A program made the translations under genes and the position numbers. The notes below the pieces were generated by a model that saw only the letters and a list, made by a program, of their open reading frames with translations, did not search any database and was not told where the DNA came from. Shown in pieces: positions 1 through 8,514 of a DNA stretch of 64,000 nt. The first letter of the stretch is position 1. Every line of letters begins with the position of its first letter. Source of the DNA: JAUSIF01 sp963711595 (GTDB lineage Bacteria; Pseudomonadota; Alphaproteobacteria; Rhizobiales; Xanthobacteraceae); the NCBI GenBank assembly GCA_963711595.1, contig CAVQER010000007.1, positions 248,001-312,000 on the forward strand. Reading direction: 5' to 3'.

Positions 1-366
1 CTGAGCGCCCAGGAAAAGGATGAGGATCGCGGCGATGGCGACGTTCACCAGCGGCCCCGCGATCGCAATCACGAATTCTTCGATCGGACGCTCGGAGATG
101 CGCTCTAGGCTTGCGATACCGCCGAAGAACCACAGCGTCACGTCGCGGGTATTGATGCCGTAGTACTTGGCGGCGAAGACGTGACCGAGTTCATGCAGAA
201 GCACGCAAAAGAAAAGCAGCGCGACGAACACGACGCCTTCGAGTGCGGCTCCGGGCCCGCCCTGACGGTAGTAGATGAAGCCGATCCACACCAGCAGCAG
301 GAGAAACGTGACGTGGATACGGATCGCAGTGCCCGCGATCCTTCCAAGCGTGAGGGACCAGCCCAT
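1..366 (-). CDS. Site-2 protease family (M50) membrane metalloprotease, truncated by window edge
   Basis: The first 122 residues are visible; the gene runs off the left edge. The sequence has a transmembrane segment at about residues 18-33, then the zinc-binding motif HELGH (His58, Glu59, His62) inside a second hydrophobic stretch, then a G-P-L-V-N element at 104-108 that is conserved in M50 site-2 proteases. Members of this family cut transmembrane helices within the membrane. The start at 366 is the first ATG and gives the usual short N-terminus (M-G-W-S-L-T-L-G-R-I). It lies 77 bp downstream of argG on the same strand and may be cotranscribed. The substrate cannot be inferred, and any C-terminal CBS domains would lie outside the window. 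Confidence 0.88.
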   Translation of the reverse strand, partial: MGWSLTLGRIAGTAIRIHVTFLLLLVWIGFIYYRQGGPGAALEGVVFVALLFFCVLLHELGHVFAAKYYGINTRDVTLWFFGGIASLERISERPIEEFVIAIAGPLVNVAIAAILILFLGAQ

Positions 367-443
367 GAAGATCTCCAGCGACCGAAACGGCCTAGACTTA
401 GCTAGGCATTGTAGGACGGTCGCGCCAGCGTGGGCGACGGTGT

Positions 444-1676
444 TCAGCGCTTATCGGTCTTACGCTTGCGCATGGCCCAGGTGCGCAGCCGGAGCGCATT
501 GAGCTTGATGAATCCTTGCGCGTCGCGGTGATCGTAAGCGACCGCGCCTTCCTCGAACGTCACAAGCTCCGGGTCGTAGAGCGAGTGGGGACTTTCGCGG
601 CCGGTGACCGAGACGTTGCCCTTGTAGAGCTTGAGGCGGACGCGGCCGGTGACGAATTCCTGGCTCTTGTCGATCAGCGCCTGCAGCATCTCGCGCTCCG
701 GCGTGAACCAGAACCCGTAGTAGATGAGCTCGGCGTAGCGCGGCATGAGCGAATCCTTCAGGTGCGCCGCCTCGCGATCAAGAGTGATTGATTCAATGCC
801 GCGATGGGCGGCGAGCAGGATCGTGCCGCCGGGTGTCTCGTAGACGCCGCGCGATTTCATGCCGACGAAACGGTTCTCGACGAGGTCAAGGCGCCCGATG
901 CCGTTCGCCCGACCGAGCTCGTTCAGCCTGGTCAGCAGAGTCGCGGGTGAAAGCTTCTTTCCGTCGACCGCAACCGCGTCGCCCTTCTCGAAGTCGATCG
1001 AAATCTCGACTGCTTTGTCGGGGGCGTCTTCGGGTGCGACGGTGCGTTGATAAACATAGTCGGGCGGTTCGACGCCGGGATCTTCCAGCACTTTTCCTTC
1101 CGACGACGAATGCAGGAGATTGGCATCAACGGAGAACGGCGCTTCACCGCGCTTGTCCTTCGCAATCGGAATCTGATGCGTCTCCGCGAACTCGAGCAGC
1201 TTCGTGCGCGAAGACAAATTCCATTCGCGCCACGGTGCAATTACGCGGATGTTCGGCTCGAGCGCGTAGTAGGTGAGCTCGAACCGCACCTGGTCGTTGC
1301 CCTTGCCGGTCGCGCCGTGCGCGACTGCGTCGGCGCCGGTTTTGCGCGCGATCTCGATCTGCTTCTTCGCAATCAAGGGCCGCGCGATCGAGGTGCCCAG
1401 CAGATACTGGCCCTCATACAGCGCATTCGCGCGAAACATCGGAAAGACGTAGTCACGGACGAATTCCTCGCGCAGGTCCTCGATGAAAATGTTCTCGGGC
1501 TTGATGCCGAGCAGTACTGCTTTCTTCCGCGCGGGCTCGACCTCCTCGCCCTGGCCAAGGTCAGCCGTGAAGGTGACGACCTCACACTGATAGGTCGTCT
1601 GCAGCCACTTCAGGATGACAGAGGTGTCGAGCCCGCCGGAATAGGCGAGCACCACCTTCTTCACGTCCTTCGACAT
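444..1676 (-). CDS. argG: Argininosuccinate synthase
   Basis: ATP-dependent ligation of citrulline and aspartate to argininosuccinate, the penultimate step of arginine biosynthesis, in the cytosol. The protein has 410 residues, as usual for the family. The N-terminal ATP pyrophosphatase loop SGGLDTS is at residues 13-19, followed by typical blocks such as GxTGKGNDQVRF and the W-x-x-F-x-S-R region. A basic tail (RKRKTDKR) ends the protein. A divergent gene starts about 90 bp away, and a promoter-like pair lies just upstream of this start. The M50 protease gene follows on the same strand. There are no oddities in the reading frame. Confidence 0.97.
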   Translation of the reverse strand: MSKDVKKVVLAYSGGLDTSVILKWLQTTYQCEVVTFTADLGQGEEVEPARKKAVLLGIKPENIFIEDLREEFVRDYVFPMFRANALYEGQYLLGTSIARPLIAKKQIEIARKTGADAVAHGATGKGNDQVRFELTYYALEPNIRVIAPWREWNLSSRTKLLEFAETHQIPIAKDKRGEAPFSVDANLLHSSSEGKVLEDPGVEPPDYVYQRTVAPEDAPDKAVEISIDFEKGDAVAVDGKKLSPATLLTRLNELGRANGIGRLDLVENRFVGMKSRGVYETPGGTILLAAHRGIESITLDREAAHLKDSLMPRYAELIYYGFWFTPEREMLQALIDKSQEFVTGRVRLKLYKGNVSVTGRESPHSLYDPELVTFEEGAVAYDHRDAQGFIKLNALRLRTWAMRKRKTDKR

Positions 1677-1700
1677 CGAAATCCCCGCGAATGCGAGGCA

Positions 1701-1728
1701 CTTATAGGCGGACGTGGCACGCGCGCAA
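1701..1728 (-). promoter_or_regulatory. Candidate argG promoter
   Basis: On the minus strand a -35-like TTGCGC (1728-1723) is followed after 16 bases by TATAAG (1706-1701), about 25 bases before the argG ATG. The match is by eye to a sigma-70-type consensus; no operator is apparent. Confidence 0.4.
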
Positions 1729-1764
1729 GTCGACCGATATGCAACGCCGTGGCATGCTGAACGG

Positions 1765-2370
1765 ATGCCGAAGATCGATTTCTGGTACGACTATTCCTCG
1801 AGCTACTCGTATCTCGCAGCCTCGCGGATTGAGCCGCTCGCAAAAGCCGCGGGCGTCGCGGTGCAGTGGCGCCCGTTCCTGCTTGGCCCGGTGTTCAAGG
1901 TGGTCGGTCTCAACGCCTCGCCGGCGGAGGTTTTTCCGATCAAGGGCCGCTATGCGTGGCGCGACATGGAGCGTCAGACGCTCCGGCTGGGGCTGCCGAA
2001 GTTCAAACTGCCTGAACCGTTTCCAACTCATTCCCTCCTGGCAGCGCGCACGGCCCTTGTCCTATCGGACGCAGATCGTCCGGCATTCTCGCGCGCCGTG
2101 TATCAAGCGGAATTCGGCGATGGGCGCGAGATCGGCGACAAGGCGCTGATCGCAGACATTCTCAAGCGTCTAAGGCACGACGCGGACGCCGTTCTCGCCG
2201 CCACGGGCGAGCAGGCCACGAAGGACAGGCTACGCGCGCAGACGGAAGAGGCGGTGCGGTTGGGGATGTTCGGTGCACCGACCTTCGTCGCGGAAGACGG
2301 TGAAATGTTCTGGGGGAACGATCGCCTCGAGCAGGCGCTCGAATGGGCAAGCGGAAGCCGGCCGAAATAA
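1765..2370 (+). CDS. 2-hydroxychromene-2-carboxylate isomerase family (DsbA-like thioredoxin fold) protein
   Basis: The 201-residue protein begins M-P-K-I-D-F-W-Y-D-Y-S-S-S-Y-S-Y, the pattern of the HCCA-isomerase/DsbA-like family, in which a Ser replaces the redox cysteine near the N-terminus. The C-terminal block FGAPTFVAEDGEMFWGNDRL is also typical. Characterised relatives isomerise 2-hydroxychromene-2-carboxylate with glutathione during naphthalene breakdown, but most chromosomal members have unknown substrates, and no aromatic-degradation genes lie nearby. An upstream in-frame start would add 17 residues overlapping the argG promoter region, so the ATG at 1765 is preferred. The gene is convergent with the SleB-like hydrolase gene, 6 bp away. 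Confidence 0.85.
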   Translation: MPKIDFWYDYSSSYSYLAASRIEPLAKAAGVAVQWRPFLLGPVFKVVGLNASPAEVFPIKGRYAWRDMERQTLRLGLPKFKLPEPFPTHSLLAARTALVLSDADRPAFSRAVYQAEFGDGREIGDKALIADILKRLRHDADAVLAATGEQATKDRLRAQTEEAVRLGMFGAPTFVAEDGEMFWGNDRLEQALEWASGSRPK

Positions 2371-2376
2371 TGGCGG

Positions 2377-3063
2377 TTAGTTCTTTGCTTCGCGCGTTAC
2401 TTTCTTTGTTGAAACGGCGACCGGCTTGCTTTTCGTTTTTCTGGGCGCAGCCATCCGCTTGCACTCCGCAAACTCGCTTGCCGCTAGTGTGGTCCGTTCC
2501 TCGCGAGTCGGCTCGCGAAAGAAATGATGCCGGCCGGCCACGATCACCGGCATGAACTCCTTGCGAAAGCGACATGCGTTGCGCGGTGGCGTGAGCACCG
2601 GATTCATGTAGTAGCGAACGGAGCGCTCCTCTAGCGGGCTCGCGCCCGCGAGCTCGTCGTCGGCGATCGCCAATGCATAGGTCCACGCCGCTCCGCCTCG
2701 CGGCGTGCGCCTGGCAAGCGGCAGACAGGCAAAAGTGAACTGGCAGACGCCCCGCCGGTTGTAGAAGACAACATCGCAGACATCGTCGCCGCCCCACTTG
2801 CGACGGTTCGCGCGTGCGCGCTCGTTCACGACGCGGGCAATGTACCGCTGGCCTTCTTCCAACTCTCCGGTGGAGCCGCCCTCGAAGAAGACGGCGAGCG
2901 CCATGCAGAACCGTTCGTTTCCGGAGACCACGTCGCGCGGAATGACATCGATCGACGCTGGCGATGAGTCGGTGGTGGCGACGAGGGCTTGCGCGCCGGG
3001 GAGCGGAATCCCGGCGATCAACGCGCTGAGGACAAGTTTGAAGCGCAGGCGCCCCGGCAACAT
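2377..3063 (-). CDS. SleB-like cell wall hydrolase
   Basis: A 228-residue secreted protein with a signal-like hydrophobic N-terminus (about residues 8-26). It contains a Hydrolase_2/SleB-type domain: C-M-A-L-A-V-F-F-E-G-G near residue 53, with the conserved Glu after the Phe pair, then GQRYIARVVNER, a Cys-x-V-V-F-Y-N segment and C-Q-F-T-F. These features fit a peptidoglycan lytic enzyme acting in the periplasm. The C-terminus is rich in Lys/Arg, which could help it bind the wall. Four Cys residues suggest disulfides. The gene stands alone, convergent with the isomerase-family gene. Family assignment is good; the cleaved bond is not established. Confidence 0.82.
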   Translation of the reverse strand: MLPGRLRFKLVLSALIAGIPLPGAQALVATTDSSPASIDVIPRDVVSGNERFCMALAVFFEGGSTGELEEGQRYIARVVNERARANRRKWGGDDVCDVVFYNRRGVCQFTFACLPLARRTPRGGAAWTYALAIADDELAGASPLEERSVRYYMNPVLTPPRNACRFRKEFMPVIVAGRHHFFREPTREERTTLAASEFAECKRMAAPRKTKSKPVAVSTKKVTREAKN

Positions 3064-3187
3064 TCCCCCACCCCCGTACCGCGTGACTTCTCATATTCGC
3101 AAGCGAACGGCAACACGGAACCCGTGAGTTCCATCGTCGGGGGGTCGCTGGGGAGCTCCGGCTTTGCCTTGCAGCATGCCTAGGAAT

Positions 3188-3619
3188 TCAGGCTTCGCGC
3201 CAATTTCCGGAGGTTCGGCCGGCAATCAGCCAGTAGACGAGTCCGGCGGCAATGCCGGCCGCCGCCATCAGCTCGAAGTTCGTTCCGAACGGTGTGTTGA
3301 TCCGAAAGTTCGGCGCGTACTCAACAAAGCCGAGCGTGTAGCCGCAGAAGAGGCCGATCAAACCGCCAGCGACTGCATGGACGAGCACCGAACGTAATCG
3401 GAAGCTCTCGGCGACGAGAATAACGACAGCCGCAGGCGCGAACGAGAACGCGGCGACAAACGCGCTCGTCGTCAGTATCAAGAACCAGATGATCGGCCAC
3501 GCATCGCCGTGCGGCGCCAGGTCCGGCGCGCTCGGCCCGAGCACGAGGACGGCCGCCGCCGCGATCGTCGCGATCCAGAACGCGAACAGGACGACAAAGA
3601 AGCGAAAGAAAATCGCCAA
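3188..3619 (-). CDS. Small integral membrane protein downstream of rlmN, function unknown
   Basis: I do not recognise a characterised family. About 143 residues with four hydrophobic segments (roughly 6-26, 44-66, 72-95 and 118-134) and a short soluble stretch (Y-A-P-N-F-R-I-N-T-P-F-G) before the last. The proposed start is a TTG at 3619, five bases past the rlmN stop; the frame stays open further upstream, but that part overlaps rlmN in another frame and is not protein-like. Proximity to rlmN suggests translational coupling. The start is uncertain; that this is a genuine membrane protein is more likely than not because of the regular hydrophobic pattern. Confidence 0.6.
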   Translation of the reverse strand: MAIFFRFFVVLFAFWIATIAAAAVLVLGPSAPDLAPHGDAWPIIWFLILTTSAFVAAFSFAPAAVVILVAESFRLRSVLVHAVAGGLIGLFCGYTLGFVEYAPNFRINTPFGTNFELMAAAGIAAGLVYWLIAGRTSGNWREA

Positions 3620-3624
3620 GGCGC

Positions 3625-4833
3625 TCAGTCCGTAATTGCCATCGCACGCAGCGCGAGACGCTCGCGGGCGGAAAGTTTTTGCGTCTCTGACTTGAGCTGA
3701 CCGCAAGCGGCGAGAATGTCGCGGCCGCGCGGCTTGCGGACGGGACTTGCGTAACCCGCAGTGAAAACGATCTCGGAAAACGCCTCGATCGTTTCCCAAT
3801 CCGAGCATTCGTAGCGGGTGCCGGGCCAGGGATTGAACGGGATCAGATTGATCTTGGCAGGCAAACCCTTCAGCAGCCGCACGAGAGCTTTTGCGTCTTC
3901 CGGCTTATCGTTCACGCCTTTCAGCATGACGTACTCGAACGTGATCCGCCTTGAGTTCGACGCGCCGGGATAAGCGCGGCAAGCCGCAAGCAGATCCTTG
4001 ATCGGGTATTTCTTGTTGAGCGGCACGAGTTCATTGCGCAAATCGTCGCTCGTAGCATGCAGCGAAATCGCGAGCATGGTGCCGACCTCGGCGCCGAGAC
4101 GTTCGATCTCCGGCACGACACCCGATGTGGAGACGGTGATGCGGCGCTTGCTGATCGAGAGGCCTTCGCCGTCGGTGATGGTTTCGACGGCCTGCTTCAC
4201 GCCGTCGAAATTGTAAAGCGGTTCGCCCATGCCCATGAAGACGATGTTGGTGACGAGGCGAGGCGCGTCAGCTTCGGGGGCGGTGCCTTCGGCACGTTCG
4301 GCGCCCGGCCACTCGCCAAGCCGGTCGCGCGCGATCATCAATTGCGCGACGATCTCCGCTGCCGAGAGATTGCGCACGAGACGCTGCGTCCCCGTATGAC
4401 AGAACGTGCAAGACAGGGTGCAGCCGACTTGCGAGGAGACGCAGAGCGTGCCGCGGTCGCTTTCGGGAATGTAGACCGTTTCGATTTCGTGCGGTTTTTC
4501 GCCGGGATTGTCGGCCGGTAAGCGGATCAGCCATTTGCGCGTGCCATCGGTCGAAGCCTGTTCGACAACGACCTCCGGCCGCGCGAGAGAAAAATGTCCG
4601 TCGAGTTTCCCACGCAGTTGCTTCGAGACGCTCGACATCTGCTCGAAGCCCGTCGCGCCGCGGAAGTAGATCCAATGCCAGATCTGCGAAACACGCATGC
4701 GGCTTTCGCGCTCGGGCACGCCGATTTCGGCAAGCGCCGAAGCGATGCCTGCGCGGCTGCGGCCGATGAGTGAAGGCTTCACCGGGACGCGCGCTGGCGC
4801 GGCTTCCATCGCAAGATCAAGCGGGGCGGTCAT
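3625..4833 (-). CDS. rlmN: Dual-specificity 23S rRNA A2503 / tRNA A37 C2-methyltransferase RlmN
   Basis: A radical-SAM enzyme that methylates C2 of adenosine 2503 in 23S rRNA, and of A37 in some tRNAs. The iron-sulfur motif C-x3-C-x2-C is at Cys138, Cys142 and Cys145. The methyl-carrying cysteine sits in ACGQL near residue 377, and the G-M-G-E-P-L-Y-N motif is present. The 402-residue length is normal. Upstream on the same strand is the IalB-like gene; downstream is a small membrane protein gene almost touching the stop. Confidence 0.97.
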   Translation of the reverse strand: MTAPLDLAMEAAPARVPVKPSLIGRSRAGIASALAEIGVPERESRMRVSQIWHWIYFRGATGFEQMSSVSKQLRGKLDGHFSLARPEVVVEQASTDGTRKWLIRLPADNPGEKPHEIETVYIPESDRGTLCVSSQVGCTLSCTFCHTGTQRLVRNLSAAEIVAQLMIARDRLGEWPGAERAEGTAPEADAPRLVTNIVFMGMGEPLYNFDGVKQAVETITDGEGLSISKRRITVSTSGVVPEIERLGAEVGTMLAISLHATSDDLRNELVPLNKKYPIKDLLAACRAYPGASNSRRITFEYVMLKGVNDKPEDAKALVRLLKGLPAKINLIPFNPWPGTRYECSDWETIEAFSEIVFTAGYASPVRKPRGRDILAACGQLKSETQKLSARERLALRAMAITD

Positions 4834-4894
4834 TGCGGCTATAGATCGTGCCGGACGGCGCTCCGGTCAACCGTGTCGCCGTAATTGGCTTAAT

Positions 4895-5416
4895 TTAGCG
4901 GCATTCCTGCGCGACGCGATCAAGCGCCTGGGCGATACCCGAAAGCGAGTAGCGGTCGGTTGTCTGATTGCCTCGAGCGGAGGTGCTCTTCATCGAAAGA
5001 TCCTTGCCCTTGCGCAAGGAATCGATCAGTCGCGCTTCTTCAGCGATGTTGCGAATCCACGCGCCGTTTTGCCGCGCGTAGAGCGCGAACGTGTCGTTCC
5101 CGATCGTAACCGAGGGGTCTGCGTCCTCTTTCATCTGGAAGCCGACCAACACGCTGAACTCATTCCGCACATTGTCGGCCGGGCGGGTGCTGATGAAGAG
5201 ATAGCCCGGGTCGCGATTGAGAGTGGCGGGCAGACGCTCCTTCGGCTGGGTTAGAGCAAAGCAGACCTTGGCCTTCTGGCCTTGGCTCACATAGACACCC
5301 CAGTCGCCGTATTGGCCGATAAGGGTCGGATTCGCGCCTTGGCCGAATACCGCACTTGAGAGCGCGGCAAAGATCGCCGCCCCGGCAAGTGCGGCGAATT
5401 TCGAGCGCTTGGTCAT
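4895..5416 (-). CDS. Invasion-associated locus B (IalB) family secreted protein
   Basis: 173 residues with a cleavable signal peptide (M-T-K-R-S-K-F, then a hydrophobic Ala-rich stretch to about residue 26). The mature part starts with a W-G-V-Y pattern and has the IalB-like core C-F-A-L-T-Q-P. IalB was named from Bartonella, where it helps red-cell invasion; homologues are common in free-living rhizobia, where their role is unknown. The ATG at 5416 is preceded by a strong Shine-Dalgarno (GGGGAGG, about 10 bases upstream), so longer frames are rejected. Transcribed divergently from the quinone oxidoreductase gene. Confidence 0.85.
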   Translation of the reverse strand: MTKRSKFAALAGAAIFAALSSAVFGQGANPTLIGQYGDWGVYVSQGQKAKVCFALTQPKERLPATLNRDPGYLFISTRPADNVRNEFSVLVGFQMKEDADPSVTIGNDTFALYARQNGAWIRNIAEEARLIDSLRKGKDLSMKSTSARGNQTTDRYSLSGIAQALDRVAQECR

Positions 5417-5551
5417 TCCTGGCCTCCCCGCATACTTGCGGCGTCGCATGCCGTCGTCCCGATGCCCCCGACGGGCGCCCAACTCATGGACGCAAACGAA
5501 AAAATGGCGCAAAGACGCCTGAACTGCAAATACTGATGGTGGGGTGATCGC

Positions 5552-6526
5552 GTGAAAGCCGTTCTGTGCGTACGCCATGGGCCTCCGGAGGCACTTGAGC
5601 TAGCCGACGTTCCCGAACCGAAACCCGGCAAGGGCGAGGCCCTCGTCGAGGTGAAGGCGGCCGGGCTCAATTTCTTCGATCTCCTCATCATATCCAACCG
5701 CTACCAGGTCAAACCGGATTTGCCGTTCTCGCCGGCCGCCGAGTTCGCCGGCGTGGTCAAGGCAGTCGGCGAAGGGGTGCGTGAAGTCGCCGTCGGCGAT
5801 CGTGTTTGCGGGTTTATCGGCTACGGGGCGGCGCGCGAACAAGTGGTCGCGCCGGTCCGCTCGCTCGTGCGCATGCCCGATAGTCTGAGCTTCGAGACCG
5901 CCGCCGGCCTGATCATCACCTACAGCACGGGCATCCATGCGCTCGAGGATCGCGCCAAGCTCAAGGCGGGCGAGACGCTTGCCGTGCTTGGTGCGGCAGG
6001 AGGCGTCGGCATCGCCGCAGTCGAACTCGGCAAGGCGCTTGGCGCACGCGTGATCGCCTGCGCCTCTTCGGCTGACAAGCTCGCGTTCGCGCGGCAGCGC
6101 GGGGCGGATGAAGGTATCGATTACTCCAATGAGGACTTGAAGGAGCGGTTGCGCGAGCTGACGGACGGGCGCGGGGCGGACGTCGTGTTCGATCCCGTCG
6201 GCGGCGCGCTCGCCGAACCTGCCGTCCGCAGCACCGCCTGGGAGGGGCGCTATCTCGTGGTTGGCTTCGCGGCGGGCGAAATTCCCAAGATCGCGCTCAA
6301 CCATGTGCTTCTGCGCGGATGCTCCGTTGTGGGGGTTGTTTGGGGAATGCTCGCGCGGCACGACCCCGCGCGTATGCGCGAGATCGCGGAGCAGGCGGTG
6401 AAGTGGGCAGGGGAGAAGAAGATTTCCGCCCACGTCGACAAAGTCTATCCGCTCGCGAAGGCTGCCGAGGCGCTTGGCGCGATCGCGCGCCGCGAGGTCA
6501 AGGGAAAGATCGTCCTGAAGCCTTAG
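5552..6526 (+). CDS. NADPH:quinone oxidoreductase family (zinc-independent MDR) protein
   Basis: 324 residues of the medium-chain dehydrogenase/reductase superfamily. It has the N-terminal GroES-like domain (L-N-F-F-D-L-L segment instead of a zinc-ligand site) and a nucleotide-binding motif GAAGGVGIAA near residue 148. The catalytic-zinc ligands of alcohol dehydrogenases are absent, which fits the quinone oxidoreductase branch. It probably reduces quinones or enones with NADPH in the cytosol. The start is GTG at 5552. Its stop overlaps the stop of the convergent DUF1232 gene by four bases. Confidence 0.88.
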   Translation: MKAVLCVRHGPPEALELADVPEPKPGKGEALVEVKAAGLNFFDLLIISNRYQVKPDLPFSPAAEFAGVVKAVGEGVREVAVGDRVCGFIGYGAAREQVVAPVRSLVRMPDSLSFETAAGLIITYSTGIHALEDRAKLKAGETLAVLGAAGGVGIAAVELGKALGARVIACASSADKLAFARQRGADEGIDYSNEDLKERLRELTDGRGADVVFDPVGGALAEPAVRSTAWEGRYLVVGFAAGEIPKIALNHVLLRGCSVVGVVWGMLARHDPARMREIAEQAVKWAGEKKISAHVDKVYPLAKAAEALGAIARREVKGKIVLKP

Positions 6527-6888
6527 CTGCTCTGCCCCTCGAGATTCTGGAGGGCGCAGCGTGCGGCCTCGCGATGCTCCGGGAGCACGTATGCGGCAAC
6601 CAGCTGAAGTGTCGCGGCGAGCACGGCCGCGTCGTCGGTGAAACCGAGCGCGGGAAGCAGATCCGGCATCGCGTCCGTTGGTGTCACGAAGTAGACGAGG
6701 GCGCCGAGAATTGAGGCGCGCACGCGGAGCGGTGTCGCCCGATCGAGCGAGCAGTAGTAGACGGAGAGCGCATCCTCCGCGAAGGGCACGCGGGTCGCGA
6801 AGCGACCCAGCTTGCGTAAAACGTCGTGCCCGACGCGGCGCGCGTCGGCGGCGCGTGAGGAGAAGGTGCCCTGTGTCGCTGTGCTCAT
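6523..6888 (-). CDS. YkvA/DUF1232 domain protein
   Basis: 121 residues. The DUF1232 core lies at about 56-95 (R-A-S-I-L-G-A-L-V-Y-F-V-T-P-T-D-A-M-P-D-L-L-P), with the characteristic P-x-D-x-x-P-D-x-x-P proline/aspartate pattern between two hydrophobic stretches. The family is small and widely distributed, and its molecular role is unknown; a membrane association is likely from the hydrophobic core. The gene is convergent with the oxidoreductase gene, sharing four bases (TTAG) at the stops. Confidence 0.85.
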   Translation of the reverse strand: MSTATQGTFSSRAADARRVGHDVLRKLGRFATRVPFAEDALSVYYCSLDRATPLRVRASILGALVYFVTPTDAMPDLLPALGFTDDAAVLAATLQLVAAYVLPEHREAARCALQNLEGQSS

Positions 6889-6951
6889 CGGTTCCTCGCT
6901 CGACTACCTAGCGGGCCACAAATGGCCATTTGAGGGCGCCGCCGCAAGCCT

Positions 6952-7245
6952 CTAGCCGCCGGCAAGCCGGTTCATGGCCTCGGCGAGCTTGACGTCCAGC
7001 TGAGTGACGCCGCCTGCGTCATGCGTGGAAAGAGTGACCTCCACGGTCTTGTAGACGTTGAGCCACTCCGGATGATGATCGAGCTTCTCGGCGATCAATG
7101 CCGCCCGCGTCATGAAGCCGAAGGCCTCGTTGAAATTCTTGAATACGAACTTTCGGGTGATCGCGTCACGGCCTGGAACCTCGCTCCAGCCATCGAGCTT
7201 GCCGAGCGCCTGCTTGCGCGCATCGCCTGCCAATTTCTGCCGCAT
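6952..7245 (-). CDS. phhB: Pterin-4a-carbinolamine dehydratase
   Basis: 97 residues ending L-A-G-G, with the family motif E-K-L-D-H-H-P-E-W, whose histidines bind and dehydrate 4a-hydroxytetrahydrobiopterin, and the N-V-Y-K-T-V-E-V-T-L-S-T-H strand. The enzyme recycles the pterin cofactor of aromatic amino acid hydroxylases; no hydroxylase gene is in this window. The ATG at 7245 is preferred over an in-frame start 54 bases upstream, which would run into the thpR 3' end. It follows thpR by 19 bp and is probably cotranscribed with it. Confidence 0.9.
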   Translation of the reverse strand: MRQKLAGDARKQALGKLDGWSEVPGRDAITRKFVFKNFNEAFGFMTRAALIAEKLDHHPEWLNVYKTVEVTLSTHDAGGVTQLDVKLAEAMNRLAGG

Positions 7246-7264
7246 CGGATTTTTTCTCCAGTGC

Positions 7265-7801
7265 TTAATCGTCGAGCGGGTAGGCGGCTTCGACGACATA
7301 GGGGCCGCCGCCGGTCAAGGCCCGCGATGAGAATAGGACGAAGCGGCTCACGGGAAACGATGGACTACGGAACGGTGCTCGGCTCGCCAAGTATTGGGCG
7401 ACCTGGTGTGCCGAGGAGTCACGCAGTCGCGCGAGCGTGACATGCGGGGCGTACTTGCGCTGTTCGGGCGGCAAACCGATCCGTTGCAGCAGGCGTTCGT
7501 GCTCCGCCTGCAGGTCGAGGAGCGAAGGTGTCGGAGTTGCGCCTGCGAACACGGCACGAGGCTTCCTTCCCCCGAACTGATCGAGGCGATCAAGCGCGAT
7601 CTGAAACGCCGCACGTCGCACGTCGGCCAGCATCTGCATCACGTCGCGACCTACGTGGCCATCGACATCGCCTATGAAACGCAGCGTAAGGTGATAGTTC
7701 TCCGGATCGACCCAGCGGGCGCCCGGGAGCCCGCCGCGCAGCATGGAAAGGCCCTGCCCGATCTGTGCGGGAATTTCGATGCCGGTGAAAAGGCGCGGCA
7801 A
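7265..7801 (-). CDS. thpR: RNA 2',3'-cyclic phosphodiesterase (2'-5' RNA ligase family)
   Basis: 178 residues with the two H-x-T/S-x catalytic motifs of the 2H phosphoesterase superfamily: HLTL at His37 and HVTL at His120. ThpR-type enzymes hydrolyse 2',3'-cyclic phosphates on RNA and also catalyse 2'-5' ligation in vitro; the cellular role is unclear. It sits between the TesA-like esterase gene (5 bp upstream) and phhB (19 bp downstream) on the same strand, apparently one transcription unit. Confidence 0.92.
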   Translation of the reverse strand: MPRLFTGIEIPAQIGQGLSMLRGGLPGARWVDPENYHLTLRFIGDVDGHVGRDVMQMLADVRRAAFQIALDRLDQFGGRKPRAVFAGATPTPSLLDLQAEHERLLQRIGLPPEQRKYAPHVTLARLRDSSAHQVAQYLASRAPFRSPSFPVSRFVLFSSRALTGGGPYVVEAAYPLDD

Positions 7802-7806
7802 GGGAG

Positions 7807-8514
7807 CTAGCCCTTCTGCTTCGCGCGCACGCGTGCGATCAATTGCTCCACGGCAGGCAAGATGCGCGTCACGATGACATCGATGCCCGCAGCCGTTGGA
7901 TGCACGCCATCGCGTTGGTTGAACTTGGCCTCGGTCGCTACGCCGTCAAGGAAGAATGGGTACAGCGGCACATCGTGCGCCTTGGCGAGGTCGGGGTAGA
8001 TGCGGTCGAACGCCGCGACATAGTCCGCGCCGAGGTTGCGCGGCGCGTGCATGCCGGCGAGCAACACTTCGATTCGCCGCTCCTTGAGGCGGCGGATGAT
8101 CGCATCCAATGACTTTCGCGTGACGGCGGGATCGAGCGCGCGTAACGCGTCATTCGCGCCGAGTTCAACGATCGCAGCGTCGACGCCGTTCGGTATCGAC
8201 CAGTCGACGCGTGCAAGCCCGGCACTCGCCGTATCGCCGGACACCCCGGCATTGGCAATGTGTACGTCGTGGCCCTTCGCTTTGAGTGCCGCCTCAAGCT
8301 TGGCCGGGAAAGCGTCCGTGTCGGACAGGCCGTAACCCGCCATCAGGCTGTCACCAAAGGCGACGATGCGGACGGGTTCGGCGGCGAGCGAGAACGAGCC
8401 AAATTGAACGCACAAGGAAGTTAGCAATGCTAGGAGTGCGGCGCGTCGCGACCACGCCGCAATTGTGACGGAGCCCCTAGGATCGTCGCTCCATTTGTTA
8501 TGGACTGTACGCAT
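7807..8514 (-). CDS. Arylesterase / TesA-like GDSL esterase, exported
   Basis: 235 residues. The SGNH-hydrolase blocks are present: GDSL with nucleophile Ser56, the G of NAGVSGDT, the N of GAND, and the D-x-x-H of DGVHPTAAG near the C-terminus. A hydrophobic stretch at about 24-44 is a signal peptide, so it acts in the periplasm on esters or lysophospholipids. Synteny with a divergent ybbA-ybbP-type pair matches the tesA-ybbA-ybbP arrangement known in E. coli. Its ATG (8512-8514) overlaps the ATG of the divergent ATPase gene, so one of the two starts may be misplaced. Confidence 0.9.
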   Translation of the reverse strand: MRTVHNKWSDDPRGSVTIAAWSRRAALLALLTSLCVQFGSFSLAAEPVRIVAFGDSLMAGYGLSDTDAFPAKLEAALKAKGHDVHIANAGVSGDTASAGLARVDWSIPNGVDAAIVELGANDALRALDPAVTRKSLDAIIRRLKERRIEVLLAGMHAPRNLGADYVAAFDRIYPDLAKAHDVPLYPFFLDGVATEAKFNQRDGVHPTAAGIDVIVTRILPAVEQLIARVRAKQKG